DNA of 64,000 nt from BMS3ABIN03 sp964418885 (GTDB lineage Bacteria > Bacteroidota > Ignavibacteria > Ignavibacteriales > Ignavibacteriaceae), in contig CAYQNW010000010.1 of NCBI GenBank assembly GCA_964418885.1, positions 4,476-68,475 on the forward strand, read 5' to 3'. Position numbers and translations under genes: made by a program. This document shows, piece after piece, positions 36,349 through 45,437 of this stretch. A model generated the notes under the pieces. It did not search any database, was not told the DNA's origin, and saw nothing but the letters and a program-made list of their open reading frames with translations. Each line of letters opens with the position of its first letter. Position 1 is the stretch's first letter.

Positions 36349-39222
36349 TTAAATTGAAGGCGTAACTATTTTTATACCAAATCCGTTTTCATTCTCAAAT
36401 TCTGCTTTCCCGGAAATTCTTTCCGCGCGCATTTTAATATTTTTCAAACCGTTACCTTTTTTCTTATTTATTTCATTTATTCCTTTACCGTTATCCTTTA
36501 TGAAAATGGTAAATGAGTCTGAAGAATTAGATAATCTCACATCAACTTTATTTGCCTCCGAGTGCTTGGCTACATTATTAATAGCCTCTTTAAATATCAG
36601 GTACAGGTTTTCACGTGTTTCCACGCTCATTTTTTTAGAAAAGCTAATTCCATCTGATGTAAAACTCACCTCAATATTTTTGATTGAAAGAACCTGGTGT
36701 GAGAAATCCTGCATACGTGAGATCATATCCTTCACTGTATCATTTCTTGAATCAATCGACCAGACAATATCACTCATAGTTTGAATTACTTCCCTGCTCA
36801 AAGTTCCGATTTTTATTGCTGCCTTTTTAATTTTTTCGATGTCGTTGTTATGCCTGATGACTTCGGAATTTGCAGATATATTCGTGAGCGTTGCGCCGAT
36901 ATCATCATGCAAATCGCTTGCAATTCTCACTCGCATTTTTTCAATTGCCAGCAACCTTTGAACTCTTAAGTTATATAAATACCACAGTAACGTTCCCAAC
37001 AGGATTAATCCAATCAATCTGAACCACCAGGTAGCCCAGAAAGGCGGATGGATAATAAAAGCAAAAGTCTTTGGATTACTCCATATTCCCCACTCATTTT
37101 TTGCTTTCACTTCAAATTGGTATGAACCATCATCGAGATTCGTGTATTGAACAAATCTCTGTTTAGTTTCAACCCACCCTTTATCAACACCGCTCAACCT
37201 GTAGCTGTAAACCACTTTTTCTGTTTGTGGTAGATCGATCCCTATAAAATCAAATTTGATGTAATCTTCATCGTAGCTTAGATCAACAAAGTTTGTTTTA
37301 GGTATTTTCAGATCATTTTCAAAAATACGTATACGTGTTATGTGAACACGAGGTGGAATTAAATTTGGCGGATCCTGGGAAGGATCGTACCGCGAAGCAC
37401 CTTTGCTTGTGCCAAACCACAAACCTCCCGCATCGTCTTCGTAAACGGCTCCCTGGTTACACTCATCGCTTGCAAGTCCGTCGTTGTATCTTAATGTTCT
37501 TACAGACAGTGAATCATCTCTAAATTCAAGAACATTTACACCACGGTTTGTTGAAAGATATATCCTGCCTGATCGATCTTCCAATATTCCGAGTATCGTG
37601 TTATCGGAAAGTCCATTAGTCGTGTTGATGGTTTCAAGCTTTTTGTTTTTGTAAATATTCAAACCCCCGTCAGTACCAATGAGTATTTCACCACGACTGT
37701 CTTTTAAAATTGCATTTACATAATTGTTAGCTAAACCGTTGGATGTATTTAACAGAATCAGTGAGTCACTTTTCAAAATGTTCAATCCTTCCCAGGTTCC
37801 AAAATAATAAGTGCTGTCATCATCCTGGTAGATTGAATTAACATAATTACTTACGAGCCCGTTCGATTCATTTAGTTTTCTTTTTATCTTCCCATCTTTG
37901 TAAAAGAAAATCCCCTCATTATAAGTGCCGATAAGCAACTCTCCTATTTTGTTCTGATAAATAACTTTTATCCTTTGATTTTCAAGAGAAGAGCTTAGAT
38001 GACCCGGTAATGTTTTTCCATTCTGATAGATATCAATTCCACCGCCGAAAGTTCCTATTAAAATACTTCCTTCATCCGTTTCGTAGAAACACCGGATGCG
38101 GCTATCAGTTAAACCGTTCTTTTCATTTAACTGAAGAATCTTGCCATCAGTAAAAACCGTTATTCCTGTAGCGTCAGTACCGAAGAAAAGATCATCTTGT
38201 TTGCTTTTAAAAATTGCACGGACACTCATTTCGGCTAATCCTGAATTCACATCCCACGTTACGAATTTGCCCCCGCTGTAAATGCTGACACCCCCACCGT
38301 CCGTTCCGAAATAAGCAACACCGTTATCATCTTCAAATATAGACATTACTACATTGTTACCCAGTCCCTCTTTTTCCGTTATCGTTTCAATAGTACCGTT
38401 AGTATAAATATTTACTCCGCCGCCCCACGTGCCAAAATACATTTTATTATTTTTTCCTTTTGCTTCGGTAAATACCACATCATTCGATAATCCATTCGAA
38501 CTATTCAAAGGAATATATTTTCCACCACTGATTATTGTAATACCATTGCCCCACGTGCTGATGAATTGCAAGCTGTCATTGCTTTCTTTGATGCAAGTGA
38601 CTTTATCCCCGGTTAATCCATCGGCAGATGTAATATTATTTAACCTGCCGTTTTTAGAAACCGTAATTCCTGCAGCAGTGCAAAAATAGATTGTGCCATC
38701 ATTGCTTTCATAGATCGATGTTACCCTGTTGCTTGCAAGTCCGTTGGATTGATCTAATGTTTCGAATTTCCCTTTTGAATAGATGCTTATTCCTGCGGCG
38801 GTACCGAAATACATTTTACCCGATTTAGGATAAAGAGCAGCATAAACATGATCATCAGCTAAACCATCTTTAGTTGTAAGTGTATCAAAATTTCCGTTCC
38901 TTAAAATACTTACTCCGCCGCCGTTCGTTCCGATAAAGAAAGCACCCAGGCTGTCTTCGGTTATAACAGAAACAAGCGGGGAAGAAAGACCGTCCTGAAT
39001 CTGGTAATTGGTAAAGTTCATTCCGTCCCACTTGCTTAATCCTCCGAGCGTGCCAAACCACAAATAACCATCTTTATCTTTATAAATACATGTTACCTGT
39101 GATTGAACCAATCCGTCTTCAACTGAGAGACTCTTATGAATCTTTACCTGGGATTTTAACGGGGCAATAAAACAGGAAAAGCAGGCTAAAATTATTATTG
39201 ACATGTAAAAATATTGTTTCAT
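36349..39222 (-). CDS. Propeller-type sensor histidine kinase, HisKA_3 class
   Basis: About 957 residues: signal peptide (about 1-25), a periplasmic two-component-regulator propeller with about a dozen repeats of the GYLWFGTxGG type (about 30-610), a Y_Y_Y domain (about 660-725), one membrane helix (about 733-755), a HisKA_3 dimerisation domain with the phospho-acceptor histidine in ASDLHDDIGATLTN (about 770), and an ATPase domain (about 865-957). It resembles half of a hybrid two-component system but lacks its own receiver and DNA-binding domains, relying on the adjacent LuxR regulator. The signal sensed is unknown. The ATG at 39222 is used; a GTG lies one codon upstream. Confidence 0.92.
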   Translation of the reverse strand: MKQYFYMSIIILACFSCFIAPLKSQVKIHKSLSVEDGLVQSQVTCIYKDKDGYLWFGTLGGLSKWDGMNFTNYQIQDGLSSPLVSVITEDSLGAFFIGTNGGGVSILRNGNFDTLTTKDGLADDHVYAALYPKSGKMYFGTAAGISIYSKGKFETLDQSNGLASNRVTSIYESNDGTIYFCTAAGITVSKNGRLNNITSADGLTGDKVTCIKESNDSLQFISTWGNGITIISGGKYIPLNSSNGLSNDVVFTEAKGKNNKMYFGTWGGGVNIYTNGTIETITEKEGLGNNVVMSIFEDDNGVAYFGTDGGGVSIYSGGKFVTWDVNSGLAEMSVRAIFKSKQDDLFFGTDATGITVFTDGKILQLNEKNGLTDSRIRCFYETDEGSILIGTFGGGIDIYQNGKTLPGHLSSSLENQRIKVIYQNKIGELLIGTYNEGIFFYKDGKIKRKLNESNGLVSNYVNSIYQDDDSTYYFGTWEGLNILKSDSLILLNTSNGLANNYVNAILKDSRGEILIGTDGGLNIYKNKKLETINTTNGLSDNTILGILEDRSGRIYLSTNRGVNVLEFRDDSLSVRTLRYNDGLASDECNQGAVYEDDAGGLWFGTSKGASRYDPSQDPPNLIPPRVHITRIRIFENDLKIPKTNFVDLSYDEDYIKFDFIGIDLPQTEKVVYSYRLSGVDKGWVETKQRFVQYTNLDDGSYQFEVKAKNEWGIWSNPKTFAFIIHPPFWATWWFRLIGLILLGTLLWYLYNLRVQRLLAIEKMRVRIASDLHDDIGATLTNISANSEVIRHNNDIEKIKKAAIKIGTLSREVIQTMSDIVWSIDSRNDTVKDMISRMQDFSHQVLSIKNIEVSFTSDGISFSKKMSVETRENLYLIFKEAINNVAKHSEANKVDVRLSNSSDSFTIFIKDNGKGINEINKKKGNGLKNIKMRAERISGKAEFENENGFGIKIVTPSI

Positions 39223-39504
39223 CACTCCCTAGTTTCGTTACAAATGATTTGTGGCAAAATAATTCGTCATAATACATCTTCCACTTGGTCGTTAAATTTG
39301 TAAAAAGATAACGTTTAAAACAACCGATAATATTAAGAATAAATTATACGGGGAAGGTAGAGGTATTACCGGTTTGTTGAATGGATGAACTGTTTAATGT
39401 CATTCAGTAAGAATCTTGTTTAATAGCCCAGGAAATCCATTATTAGATTTTTTTGGTTTAACTAGCACTATTCCTTGCTGTCTGCAAAGATGCAGGCTGA
39501 ATGA

Positions 39505-40014
39505 CTAATGTGTTTGTTGGATTAATGTTTTAATCGTCTTGATATGGTGAGTATCATGTTCGGCAACAAAGTAAGCCATATCGACCGGACGCATTGCTTG
39601 TTTTAATCTCGGATGAATTGCTTTTCTGTTTAGAACTTCTTCGCTTAACAAATTTAACTTCGCGATGAAATCCTTTCTTACTTTCTTTAAGTCGTTTATA
39701 ATTTCATCAGTGTTCTTGTTATTGTAGTCAACCGCATCAGTTTTTTTATTTTGAAGATCGGCTAGACTCAGCATTTTGTTGTTTGCAATAAAATCATCGA
39801 TGCGAGCCGAATGTAATTCTTCAAGATCAATTAAATGCCCGATGTTTTCTTTAATAGACCATTTCCCGTCAGGCTTTTTATGTAGTGTTTCTTCAGGAAT
39901 ATTTTTTATCAGGCTCTCAATTTCTGCAGGTGTGTTTGAGAGCCTTTTTAAAATCTCATTTAGCTCGCTGTCATTAAGTTCAAACTTAAATTTTTTGTCA
40001 AACCACTTTTCCAT
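39505..40014 (-). CDS. DinB-family protein
   Basis: A 169-residue four-helix-bundle protein of the DinB/YfiT superfamily. The three metal-ligand histidines are placed as expected, in NIGHLIDLEE and in AEHDTHHIKTI. Members act as thiol-dependent transferases or hydrolases, but this one cannot be assigned. It follows the esterase gene after 9 nt and is probably co-transcribed. The 279 nt between this gene and the kinase to the left hold no recognised feature. Confidence 0.85.
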   Translation of the reverse strand: MEKWFDKKFKFELNDSELNEILKRLSNTPAEIESLIKNIPEETLHKKPDGKWSIKENIGHLIDLEELHSARIDDFIANNKMLSLADLQNKKTDAVDYNNKNTDEIINDLKKVRKDFIAKLNLLSEEVLNRKAIHPRLKQAMRPVDMAYFVAEHDTHHIKTIKTLIQQTH

Positions 40015-40023
40015 AACATCATT

Positions 40024-40860
40024 TTATTTTGAGAAGACGGAAATCAAACCATAAGATAAAACTTCAGGTGGACAAAGCAAATGTGTCCCGCCATCGAATA
40101 CTTTTGTTTCCATTTTAAGACTTGGATACGCTTTATCATTAATTCCGCTAACCAACTGATCAATGGGGTTGAAATATTCATCATCTGATTCTTCGCTGCC
40201 AACCGATATGAAAACCTTTGCATTTATATCTACAAAACTATTAAATGCATTTTCCTGAACATCAAATATTTTATAATTGTCCGAACCAAGATGTGGACTT
40301 CCAATTATATATCGGTTAAAAAGCTCCGGCTCTGTGAACAGGATGTAGCTGGCAAGCAATCCCCCTAAAGAATAACTGTTGATAGTCCGATCATCCGGGT
40401 TTGTCCTGTAAGTGCTGTTGATAAAGGGAAAAAGTTCATCACGTATAAAAGAGATGAATTTTGGTGCACCGCCAAAGTCTGATCTGTTCGGCACTTCAGA
40501 AAAAGTAAAATCCCTTCTTCTTACATTTCCATTTGAGCTTTTTAAAGCTCCGTAACCAATTCCAACTACAATTAGTTCAGGAATATTATCGCCGACCTGA
40601 AGATATCTTGCGATGCTTGCACCCATACAAAATGAAATATCACCATCAAGGAGATATAAAACCGGGTAACTTTTATCTGATGAACCGTAGTCATCCGGCA
40701 GGCTTATATAAATGTAATAGTCGTCATTAACTATACTTGAATGTATAATCCTTAACTGTGAGTTGTAAAGATTTAACTGTTGATCGCTTTCGATAACTTG
40801 TTGTGCAAAACTTGTGAAACTGAAAATGAGGGCTGAAATAACCAATAATATCTTATTCAT
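40024..40860 (-). CDS. Secreted alpha/beta-hydrolase, esterase D/Fes-like
   Basis: A 278-residue protein with a signal peptide (about 1-19) and an esterase fold related to IroE/Fes. The nucleophile sits in NSYSLGGLLA, a variant of the usual GHSxGG with Tyr before Ser; the catalytic His is probably in GGTHLL near residue 262. The YPVLYLLDGD strand is characteristic. Substrates in the family include ferric siderophore esters and acyl esters; nothing here singles one out. It is the first gene of a two-gene unit with the DinB protein. Confidence 0.85.
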   Translation of the reverse strand: MNKILLVISALIFSFTSFAQQVIESDQQLNLYNSQLRIIHSSIVNDDYYIYISLPDDYGSSDKSYPVLYLLDGDISFCMGASIARYLQVGDNIPELIVVGIGYGALKSSNGNVRRRDFTFSEVPNRSDFGGAPKFISFIRDELFPFINSTYRTNPDDRTINSYSLGGLLASYILFTEPELFNRYIIGSPHLGSDNYKIFDVQENAFNSFVDINAKVFISVGSEESDDEYFNPIDQLVSGINDKAYPSLKMETKVFDGGTHLLCPPEVLSYGLISVFSK

Positions 40861-40993
40861 TTTATCCTCTTTTTATTCCGTTTAAGTATGGAAATATACG
40901 AGTCACAATCACAATTTGGTAGGTAAATACAACGCAATTATATTGTGACAATTATTACCAGAAGTTAATTAATAAATAATAGATTTCTTTGAA

Positions 40994-42196
40994 ATGAAAC
41001 ACCCCTGGACAGGATTAAAAAATATACCAAGGAATATCTGGTTAGTTTCATCCGTCACTCTTATTAATCGTGCGGGAACTATGGTTCTGCCGTTTGTTGC
41101 CCTCTATGCAAAGCAGGAATTGAATGTTACAACAGGCGAAGCAGGGCTTGTTCTCGCTTTTTACGGAATCGGTGCTCTGATCTCATCGCCGTTTTCCGGT
41201 AAGCTGAGTGATAAGATCGGTCCGTTGAAACTGATGACAATTTCCCTGATCTCAAGCGGGTTGTTTCTTTTTCTCTACTCTGTTGTTAAAGATTTTAAAA
41301 TATTTTTAGGCCTGAGTTTAGTGTGGGCAATTTTGAACGAGGCATTTCGTCCGGCTAGTATGTCTTTTATATCAAGTGAGATTACTCCAGATAGAAGAAA
41401 AACGGCATTTGCTCTTAACAGACTCGCAATTAATCTTGGGATGAGCATTGGTCCTGTTATAGGAGGAATATTAAGTACAATTAATTTTTCGCTGCTCTTT
41501 TATGTAGATGGAATTACATCGTTAGCTGCAGGTTCGTTTTTGATTTTATCTCACTGGCAGAAGCACGAAGCTGCAGATGAACGAGACGGTGTTAAAGACA
41601 CTGTTGAAGTAGTAAATAAAGTAAGCTTAATGAAAACTAAAAAGTTTCTCTATTTTATTTTAGCTTTTATTCCCGTTCAAATCGTTTTCTTCCAACATAT
41701 TGGTGCACTTCCCCTATTCATTGTAAACGAGCTTGGATTTTCAAATGCGATATTTGGTTACCTGATTGCGATCAATACCGTGTTAATCATTTTTGTTGAA
41801 GTTCCGCTCAATGATGCTATGCGAACCTGGGAAAGCCATAAATCCCTTGCATTAGGTGCTTTGCTAAGTGCGCTGGGTTTTGGTTTCCTGGCATTTTCAG
41901 AAGATATTCCGCCGATAATTTTACTGATTGTTATCTGGACATTTGGAGAAATGATTCTCTTTCCTGCTTCAGGCGATTATGTTGCAAGCGTCTCACCCGA
42001 AAAACAGCGGGGAGAATATATGGGTTATTTCCAGATGTCGTTTAGCTTTTCATTTATGGTTGGTCCGTGGCTTGGTGCGGAAGCTCTTGATCATTTCGGA
42101 TCGCTTAGTCTCTGGCTTGGCTGCTTTGTGCTTGGAATGATTTCTGCTTTTATGCTGTTCAGATTAAAAGGGGAACAACATCATCACAAATTGTAA
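40994..42196 (+). CDS. MFS transporter, MdtH-like
   Basis: A 400-residue inner-membrane protein with twelve predicted helices. The loop between helices 2 and 3 carries GKLSDKIGPLKLM, the MFS signature, and the late SPEKQRGEYMGYFQ motif is typical of the MdtH/YfcJ drug-efflux group. Efflux of drugs or metabolites is likely. It stands alone, divergent from the esterase gene. Confidence 0.87.
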   Translation: MKHPWTGLKNIPRNIWLVSSVTLINRAGTMVLPFVALYAKQELNVTTGEAGLVLAFYGIGALISSPFSGKLSDKIGPLKLMTISLISSGLFLFLYSVVKDFKIFLGLSLVWAILNEAFRPASMSFISSEITPDRRKTAFALNRLAINLGMSIGPVIGGILSTINFSLLFYVDGITSLAAGSFLILSHWQKHEAADERDGVKDTVEVVNKVSLMKTKKFLYFILAFIPVQIVFFQHIGALPLFIVNELGFSNAIFGYLIAINTVLIIFVEVPLNDAMRTWESHKSLALGALLSALGFGFLAFSEDIPPIILLIVIWTFGEMILFPASGDYVASVSPEKQRGEYMGYFQMSFSFSFMVGPWLGAEALDHFGSLSLWLGCFVLGMISAFMLFRLKGEQHHHKL

Positions 42197-42240
42197 ACAG
42201 TAAAAAAATTTGAAGAACTAAAAATTTAATTTAAATGTTG

Positions 42241-42261
42241 AAGCCGGTTTAATACCGGCTT
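42241..42261. terminator. Small hairpin between convergent genes
   Basis: An 8-bp stem AAGCCGGT/ACCGGCTT (42241-42248 with 42254-42261) with a 5-nt loop, between the convergent MFS and coiled-coil genes. The T content is higher on the minus-strand side, but no strong T run exists. Confidence 0.5.
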
Positions 42262-42273
42262 CCAATATAGAAT

Positions 42274-43536
42274 TTAAGATTCAACGGGAGGTTTCTCTGG
42301 TTCTTTAGTTTTTGGGGAAGTTCTTTTACGGTACATAAATCCTACACCAACAACTGCTAATACAGCCACTAATATATATACCCAATCATAAGATGCCGGT
42401 GTAAGTCTGGCATTCCAGTCTGCAATTTTCGCATCAATAGATTTTTTCTGTTCCCGGGAAAGCATTTTACTCTCCAGTAGGTAAGGAATCCATTTCGGGT
42501 TTATTACTTTAAACCATGTACTGTCGGAAAACATTGCATAAGCATTTTCAGACTCTTCTGGACTTTTCACACCAATATTTTTTATTTCATCATCTATAAA
42601 TGATGTTATAACGCTTGTAAACTTTTCACCATTATTAAAATCAATAAGGTGAATACCATTATAAGCAAATTCAACTTTGATATTTGTCCAGGCTTCATTA
42701 GCAACGGATTCATTCCAGAGAGAGAAGAGAGAATCAATATCTTTCAGCTCCTTGGTTTTCTTGTTCTTTCCCGAATAAATATCTGTAAGTTTAATTCCCA
42801 TGTCCTTCCAGAATTTAGAAAATTTCTCTTGTTGATTTTTTATTTCGTTCAGATCTTCAGGCTCAAGGGTGGTCACTCTTATAAAACGGATGTTATCCTG
42901 TAAAGATCTTTTTACGTTCGACAGCACGTCGTTCTTTTCTACCTGCGAATAAACATTGTTCTTATCTTCGGAGGTTAACTGTCCGCTTCCTTTATTTAGT
43001 TGAGGAATAAGGCTATCGACAATTCCAACTATAAGTTCATCTCTTCTCTTCAGTGAAGACTTAAGCTGCGTAACTAGTTTTTCGAGCTCAACAACTTTTT
43101 TTGAATTCCTTTTGCTTGTATACTCGTATTGCTGAATTTGGTTTATTAATTCTGTGTTTCTTTTATTAAGTGCATCTACCTGTTCTTTTAATTGCAGATT
43201 CTCAATTTGAAGAACATCTATTGTCGTGAAATCCTGGTTTCTTATAACCAGATGTGTTTTTAGTTTTTCGAGGGATTTATCAAAATTATCTGGATAAAGA
43301 CTTTTGTCTAACAACGCTTTATGTTCAATGTTATCGTTTCTAAGCCTGTCGATCTCTACAATTAATGAATTTAATTCAGTCAGGCTGTCGGCAGATTGAA
43401 TGTCTTTTTCAATTTGGTGATATCGTTGTTTGAATTTCTGAACTATTTCGTAATCGGACTGGGCAAGCGAAGGAATAGCAATTCCAGCAACAACAACAAG
43501 TGCTGACATACATTTTATTAGGTTTAATTGTTTCAT
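42274..43536 (-). CDS. Exported coiled-coil protein with C-terminal membrane anchor
   Basis: A 420-residue protein of unknown function: signal peptide (about 1-25), a long coiled coil (about 30-190), a mixed alpha/beta region (about 200-370), one membrane helix (about 383-402, WVYILVAVLAVVGVGFMYRK) and a proline/lysine-rich cytoplasmic tail. The bulk of the protein would be periplasmic. Its start overlaps the end of the lipoprotein gene by 4 nt, so the pair is translationally coupled and probably works together at the envelope. Confidence 0.75.
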   Translation of the reverse strand: MKQLNLIKCMSALVVVAGIAIPSLAQSDYEIVQKFKQRYHQIEKDIQSADSLTELNSLIVEIDRLRNDNIEHKALLDKSLYPDNFDKSLEKLKTHLVIRNQDFTTIDVLQIENLQLKEQVDALNKRNTELINQIQQYEYTSKRNSKKVVELEKLVTQLKSSLKRRDELIVGIVDSLIPQLNKGSGQLTSEDKNNVYSQVEKNDVLSNVKRSLQDNIRFIRVTTLEPEDLNEIKNQQEKFSKFWKDMGIKLTDIYSGKNKKTKELKDIDSLFSLWNESVANEAWTNIKVEFAYNGIHLIDFNNGEKFTSVITSFIDDEIKNIGVKSPEESENAYAMFSDSTWFKVINPKWIPYLLESKMLSREQKKSIDAKIADWNARLTPASYDWVYILVAVLAVVGVGFMYRKRTSPKTKEPEKPPVES

Positions 43537-43985
43537 TTTTCTATCCTGTAAATACCATCGTTTGTTAATAACAGTTTTTCTCCGTCGTTGATTAATTCCA
43601 CATAAGGCTCTCTCTGGTTAAGTGCGGGATTTTCCAAACCGGTTTCGGAAACCGGGATTTTATTTTCAAGAACAAGTGCGCCATTATCCGCCTCGAACAC
43701 ATATATATTTTTAAACTGCTTGGAAATGATAAAATAATAACCGTTCATATTACGAAGAATTCTCAGCTCTTTGTTTTTAAATGCGGATGAATCATTTAAT
43801 TCTTCATAGAAAATCCCCTTCGTATTAAATTTTATTGCATACCTGTCTTCGGTTACTTTTCCATCATCGTTAATTTTTAATACTGTTTCTACCGGCCAGG
43901 CAAAATCAGTTGGCTTTACTATGAGGGTAGAGCAAGCAACAGTTATGATAAGTGATAATAATAGCAGTGTTTTGATTAGTTTCAT
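43533..43985 (-). CDS. Small lipoprotein of unknown function
   Basis: A 150-residue protein with a signal peptide ending in a lipobox (TVAC, about residue 18). The mature part is predicted beta-rich with no recognised family; it has the look of a small beta-propeller-like or lipocalin-like domain, but this is only an impression. It is the first gene of a coupled pair with the coiled-coil protein. Confidence 0.7.
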   Translation of the reverse strand: MKLIKTLLLLSLIITVACSTLIVKPTDFAWPVETVLKINDDGKVTEDRYAIKFNTKGIFYEELNDSSAFKNKELRILRNMNGYYFIISKQFKNIYVFEADNGALVLENKIPVSETGLENPALNQREPYVELINDGEKLLLTNDGIYRIEK

Positions 43986-44180
43986 ATGCTCTCCAATATA
44001 AATTTATAGAGAATAAACATAAGAAATAATTTCAAATTTATCTTAGTTTAATAAGTGTAGAATAAAGTATCCGGGCTATTCTTTAAGAAAATTTTATTCA
44101 AAATGAGACAGAAATTCACTCAAAATAATCAGAATTCATAAGGATTGATTTGTCTTCACTTTTTATCTCCCTTTTAATTT

Positions 44181-44429
44181 TCAATCAAGTATAGGTTTGG
44201 CTTCATTAACAACAAGATTATTCCCCCTGAATTCTAATTTATTCAGATTGTCGACAGCCTTTTGGGCTTCTATAATCCAGGGCATATCAACAAATCCATA
44301 ACCTTTTGAAGTCTGGCTAAAGAGATTACGGATTATTTTAACACTACTAACTTTTCCAAATCTTGAAAAAAGAATAGTTAGATCCCTATCCTCAACTTCG
44401 AAAGATAAATTTCCCACAAATATTTTCAT
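44181..44429 (-). CDS. RRM-type RNA-binding protein, copy without a basic tail
   Basis: An 82-residue single RNA-recognition motif. RNP2 reads KIFVGNL and RNP1 KGYGFVDM, so the RNA-contacting aromatic residues are in place. It ends in KPILD without the glycine/arginine tail found in its two paralogues. Cyanobacterial and Bacteroidota proteins of this type are often cold-induced RNA chaperones. It is the last of three tandem copies, each separated by a leader of about 90-120 nt. Confidence 0.88.
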   Translation of the reverse strand: MKIFVGNLSFEVEDRDLTILFSRFGKVSSVKIIRNLFSQTSKGYGFVDMPWIIEAQKAVDNLNKLEFRGNNLVVNEAKPILD

Positions 44430-44516
44430 TATTCTTGCTTCATTTTTTTTAATTAAATATCTTACAATTAAGAAGGCCGGACAAAATTTTGTAGGGAAAG
44501 TTGAATTAAAGAAAAA

Positions 44517-44825
44517 CTAATAACGTCTTCTTCCGCCGCTGTTATTTCTTGAGCTGCGTTTCCTACCGCCTCTTCTTCGGTCCCGTTCGGGTCTTGCTTC
44601 ATTAACTACAAGTTTTTTACCTTTCAGTTCGAACGTGTTAAGGTTATCGAGTGCCTTTTGTGCTTCTGCACGTCCGGGCATTTCAACAAATCCAAAACCT
44701 TTTGATGATTGGCTAAACATATCACGAATGATTTTAACACTACTTACTTTCCCGTGTTGGGAGAAAAGATCATTAAGCTCTTCATCTTTTACATCATATG
44801 CTAAATTACCCACAAATATTTTCAT
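44517..44825 (-). CDS. RRM-type RNA-binding protein with RG-rich tail
   Basis: A 102-residue protein: RRM (about 1-76; RNP2 KIFVGNL, RNP1 KGFGFVEM) followed by a basic tail RDRRRGGRKRSSRNNSGG. The tail should add nonspecific RNA affinity. AAAGGA lies upstream of the ATG. It is the middle copy of the array. Confidence 0.92.
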   Translation of the reverse strand: MKIFVGNLAYDVKDEELNDLFSQHGKVSSVKIIRDMFSQSSKGFGFVEMPGRAEAQKALDNLNTFELKGKKLVVNEARPERDRRRGGRKRSSRNNSGGRRRY

Positions 44826-44901
44826 TGTTTATTCCTTTTAGATAGAAGATCAAATAATACGGTATAACAATTAATTTGTAAATGACTTTATTAAGGACAA
44901 T

Positions 44902-44923
44902 AATGCCGCAACACGATGCGGCA
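44902..44923 (-). terminator. Hairpin between RRM genes
   Basis: An 8-bp stem ATGCCGCA/TGCGGCAT with a 6-nt loop, 24 nt after the stop codon of the upstream RRM gene on the minus strand. The following tract is only partly T-rich, so termination may be incomplete and the downstream RRM genes may be reached by readthrough. Confidence 0.5.
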
Positions 44924-44946
44924 TAGATAATTGTTTTAGGGAAAAA

Positions 44947-45225
44947 TTAAAAGCGTCTTCCTCTTCCACCATTTCCTCCATCACGTCTTGGTCGTGCTTC
45001 ATTTACAATAAGCTTATTGCCTTTAAACTCGTAAGAATTTAAGGTGTTAAGAGCTTTTTGTGCTTCTGCATTTCCGGGCATTTCAACGAAACCGAATCCT
45101 CTCGATTGTTGACTGAAGTTATCACGGATTATCTTTGCACTACTAACATTTCCATGTTCAGAAAATAAACCGCTAAGATCTTCTTCCGTGACTCCTGCAG
45201 GTAGATTACCAACATAAATATTCAT
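44947..45225 (-). CDS. RRM-type RNA-binding protein, first of the array
   Basis: A 92-residue protein: RRM with RNP2 NIYVGNL and RNP1 RGFGFVEM, then a short RG-rich tail (RPRRDGGNGGRGRRF). AAGGAG precedes the ATG. A TATATTTG box on the minus strand at 45375-45382 would give an untranslated leader of about 140 nt, long enough for post-transcriptional (for example temperature-dependent) control. Confidence 0.92.
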   Translation of the reverse strand: MNIYVGNLPAGVTEEDLSGLFSEHGNVSSAKIIRDNFSQQSRGFGFVEMPGNAEAQKALNTLNSYEFKGNKLIVNEARPRRDGGNGGRGRRF

Positions 45226-45374
45226 TTTTTTACTCCTTAATAGATTAGATAAATATTTTTCGGTTTACAGCCAATGAATTAAGCTATAACCGGTATTTTG
45301 TCGTTGTATAAAATTAAGGGATTAGAAAACGGGGGATAAAGAAAGTGTGCTCTGATCTCAATTTTTATTTAAGA

Positions 45375-45382
45375 CAAATATA
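45375..45382 (-). promoter_or_regulatory. TATATTTG -7 box upstream of the RRM array
   Basis: An exact minus-strand TAnnTTTG match about 150 nt ahead of the first RRM gene. No convincing -33 element at the usual 19-21 nt spacing was found. Confidence 0.4.
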
Positions 45383-45437
45383 AGCTACGATAATTATCTG
45401 CCACTTACAAGTTACATCAAAAGCTGAACTTTTTTAA

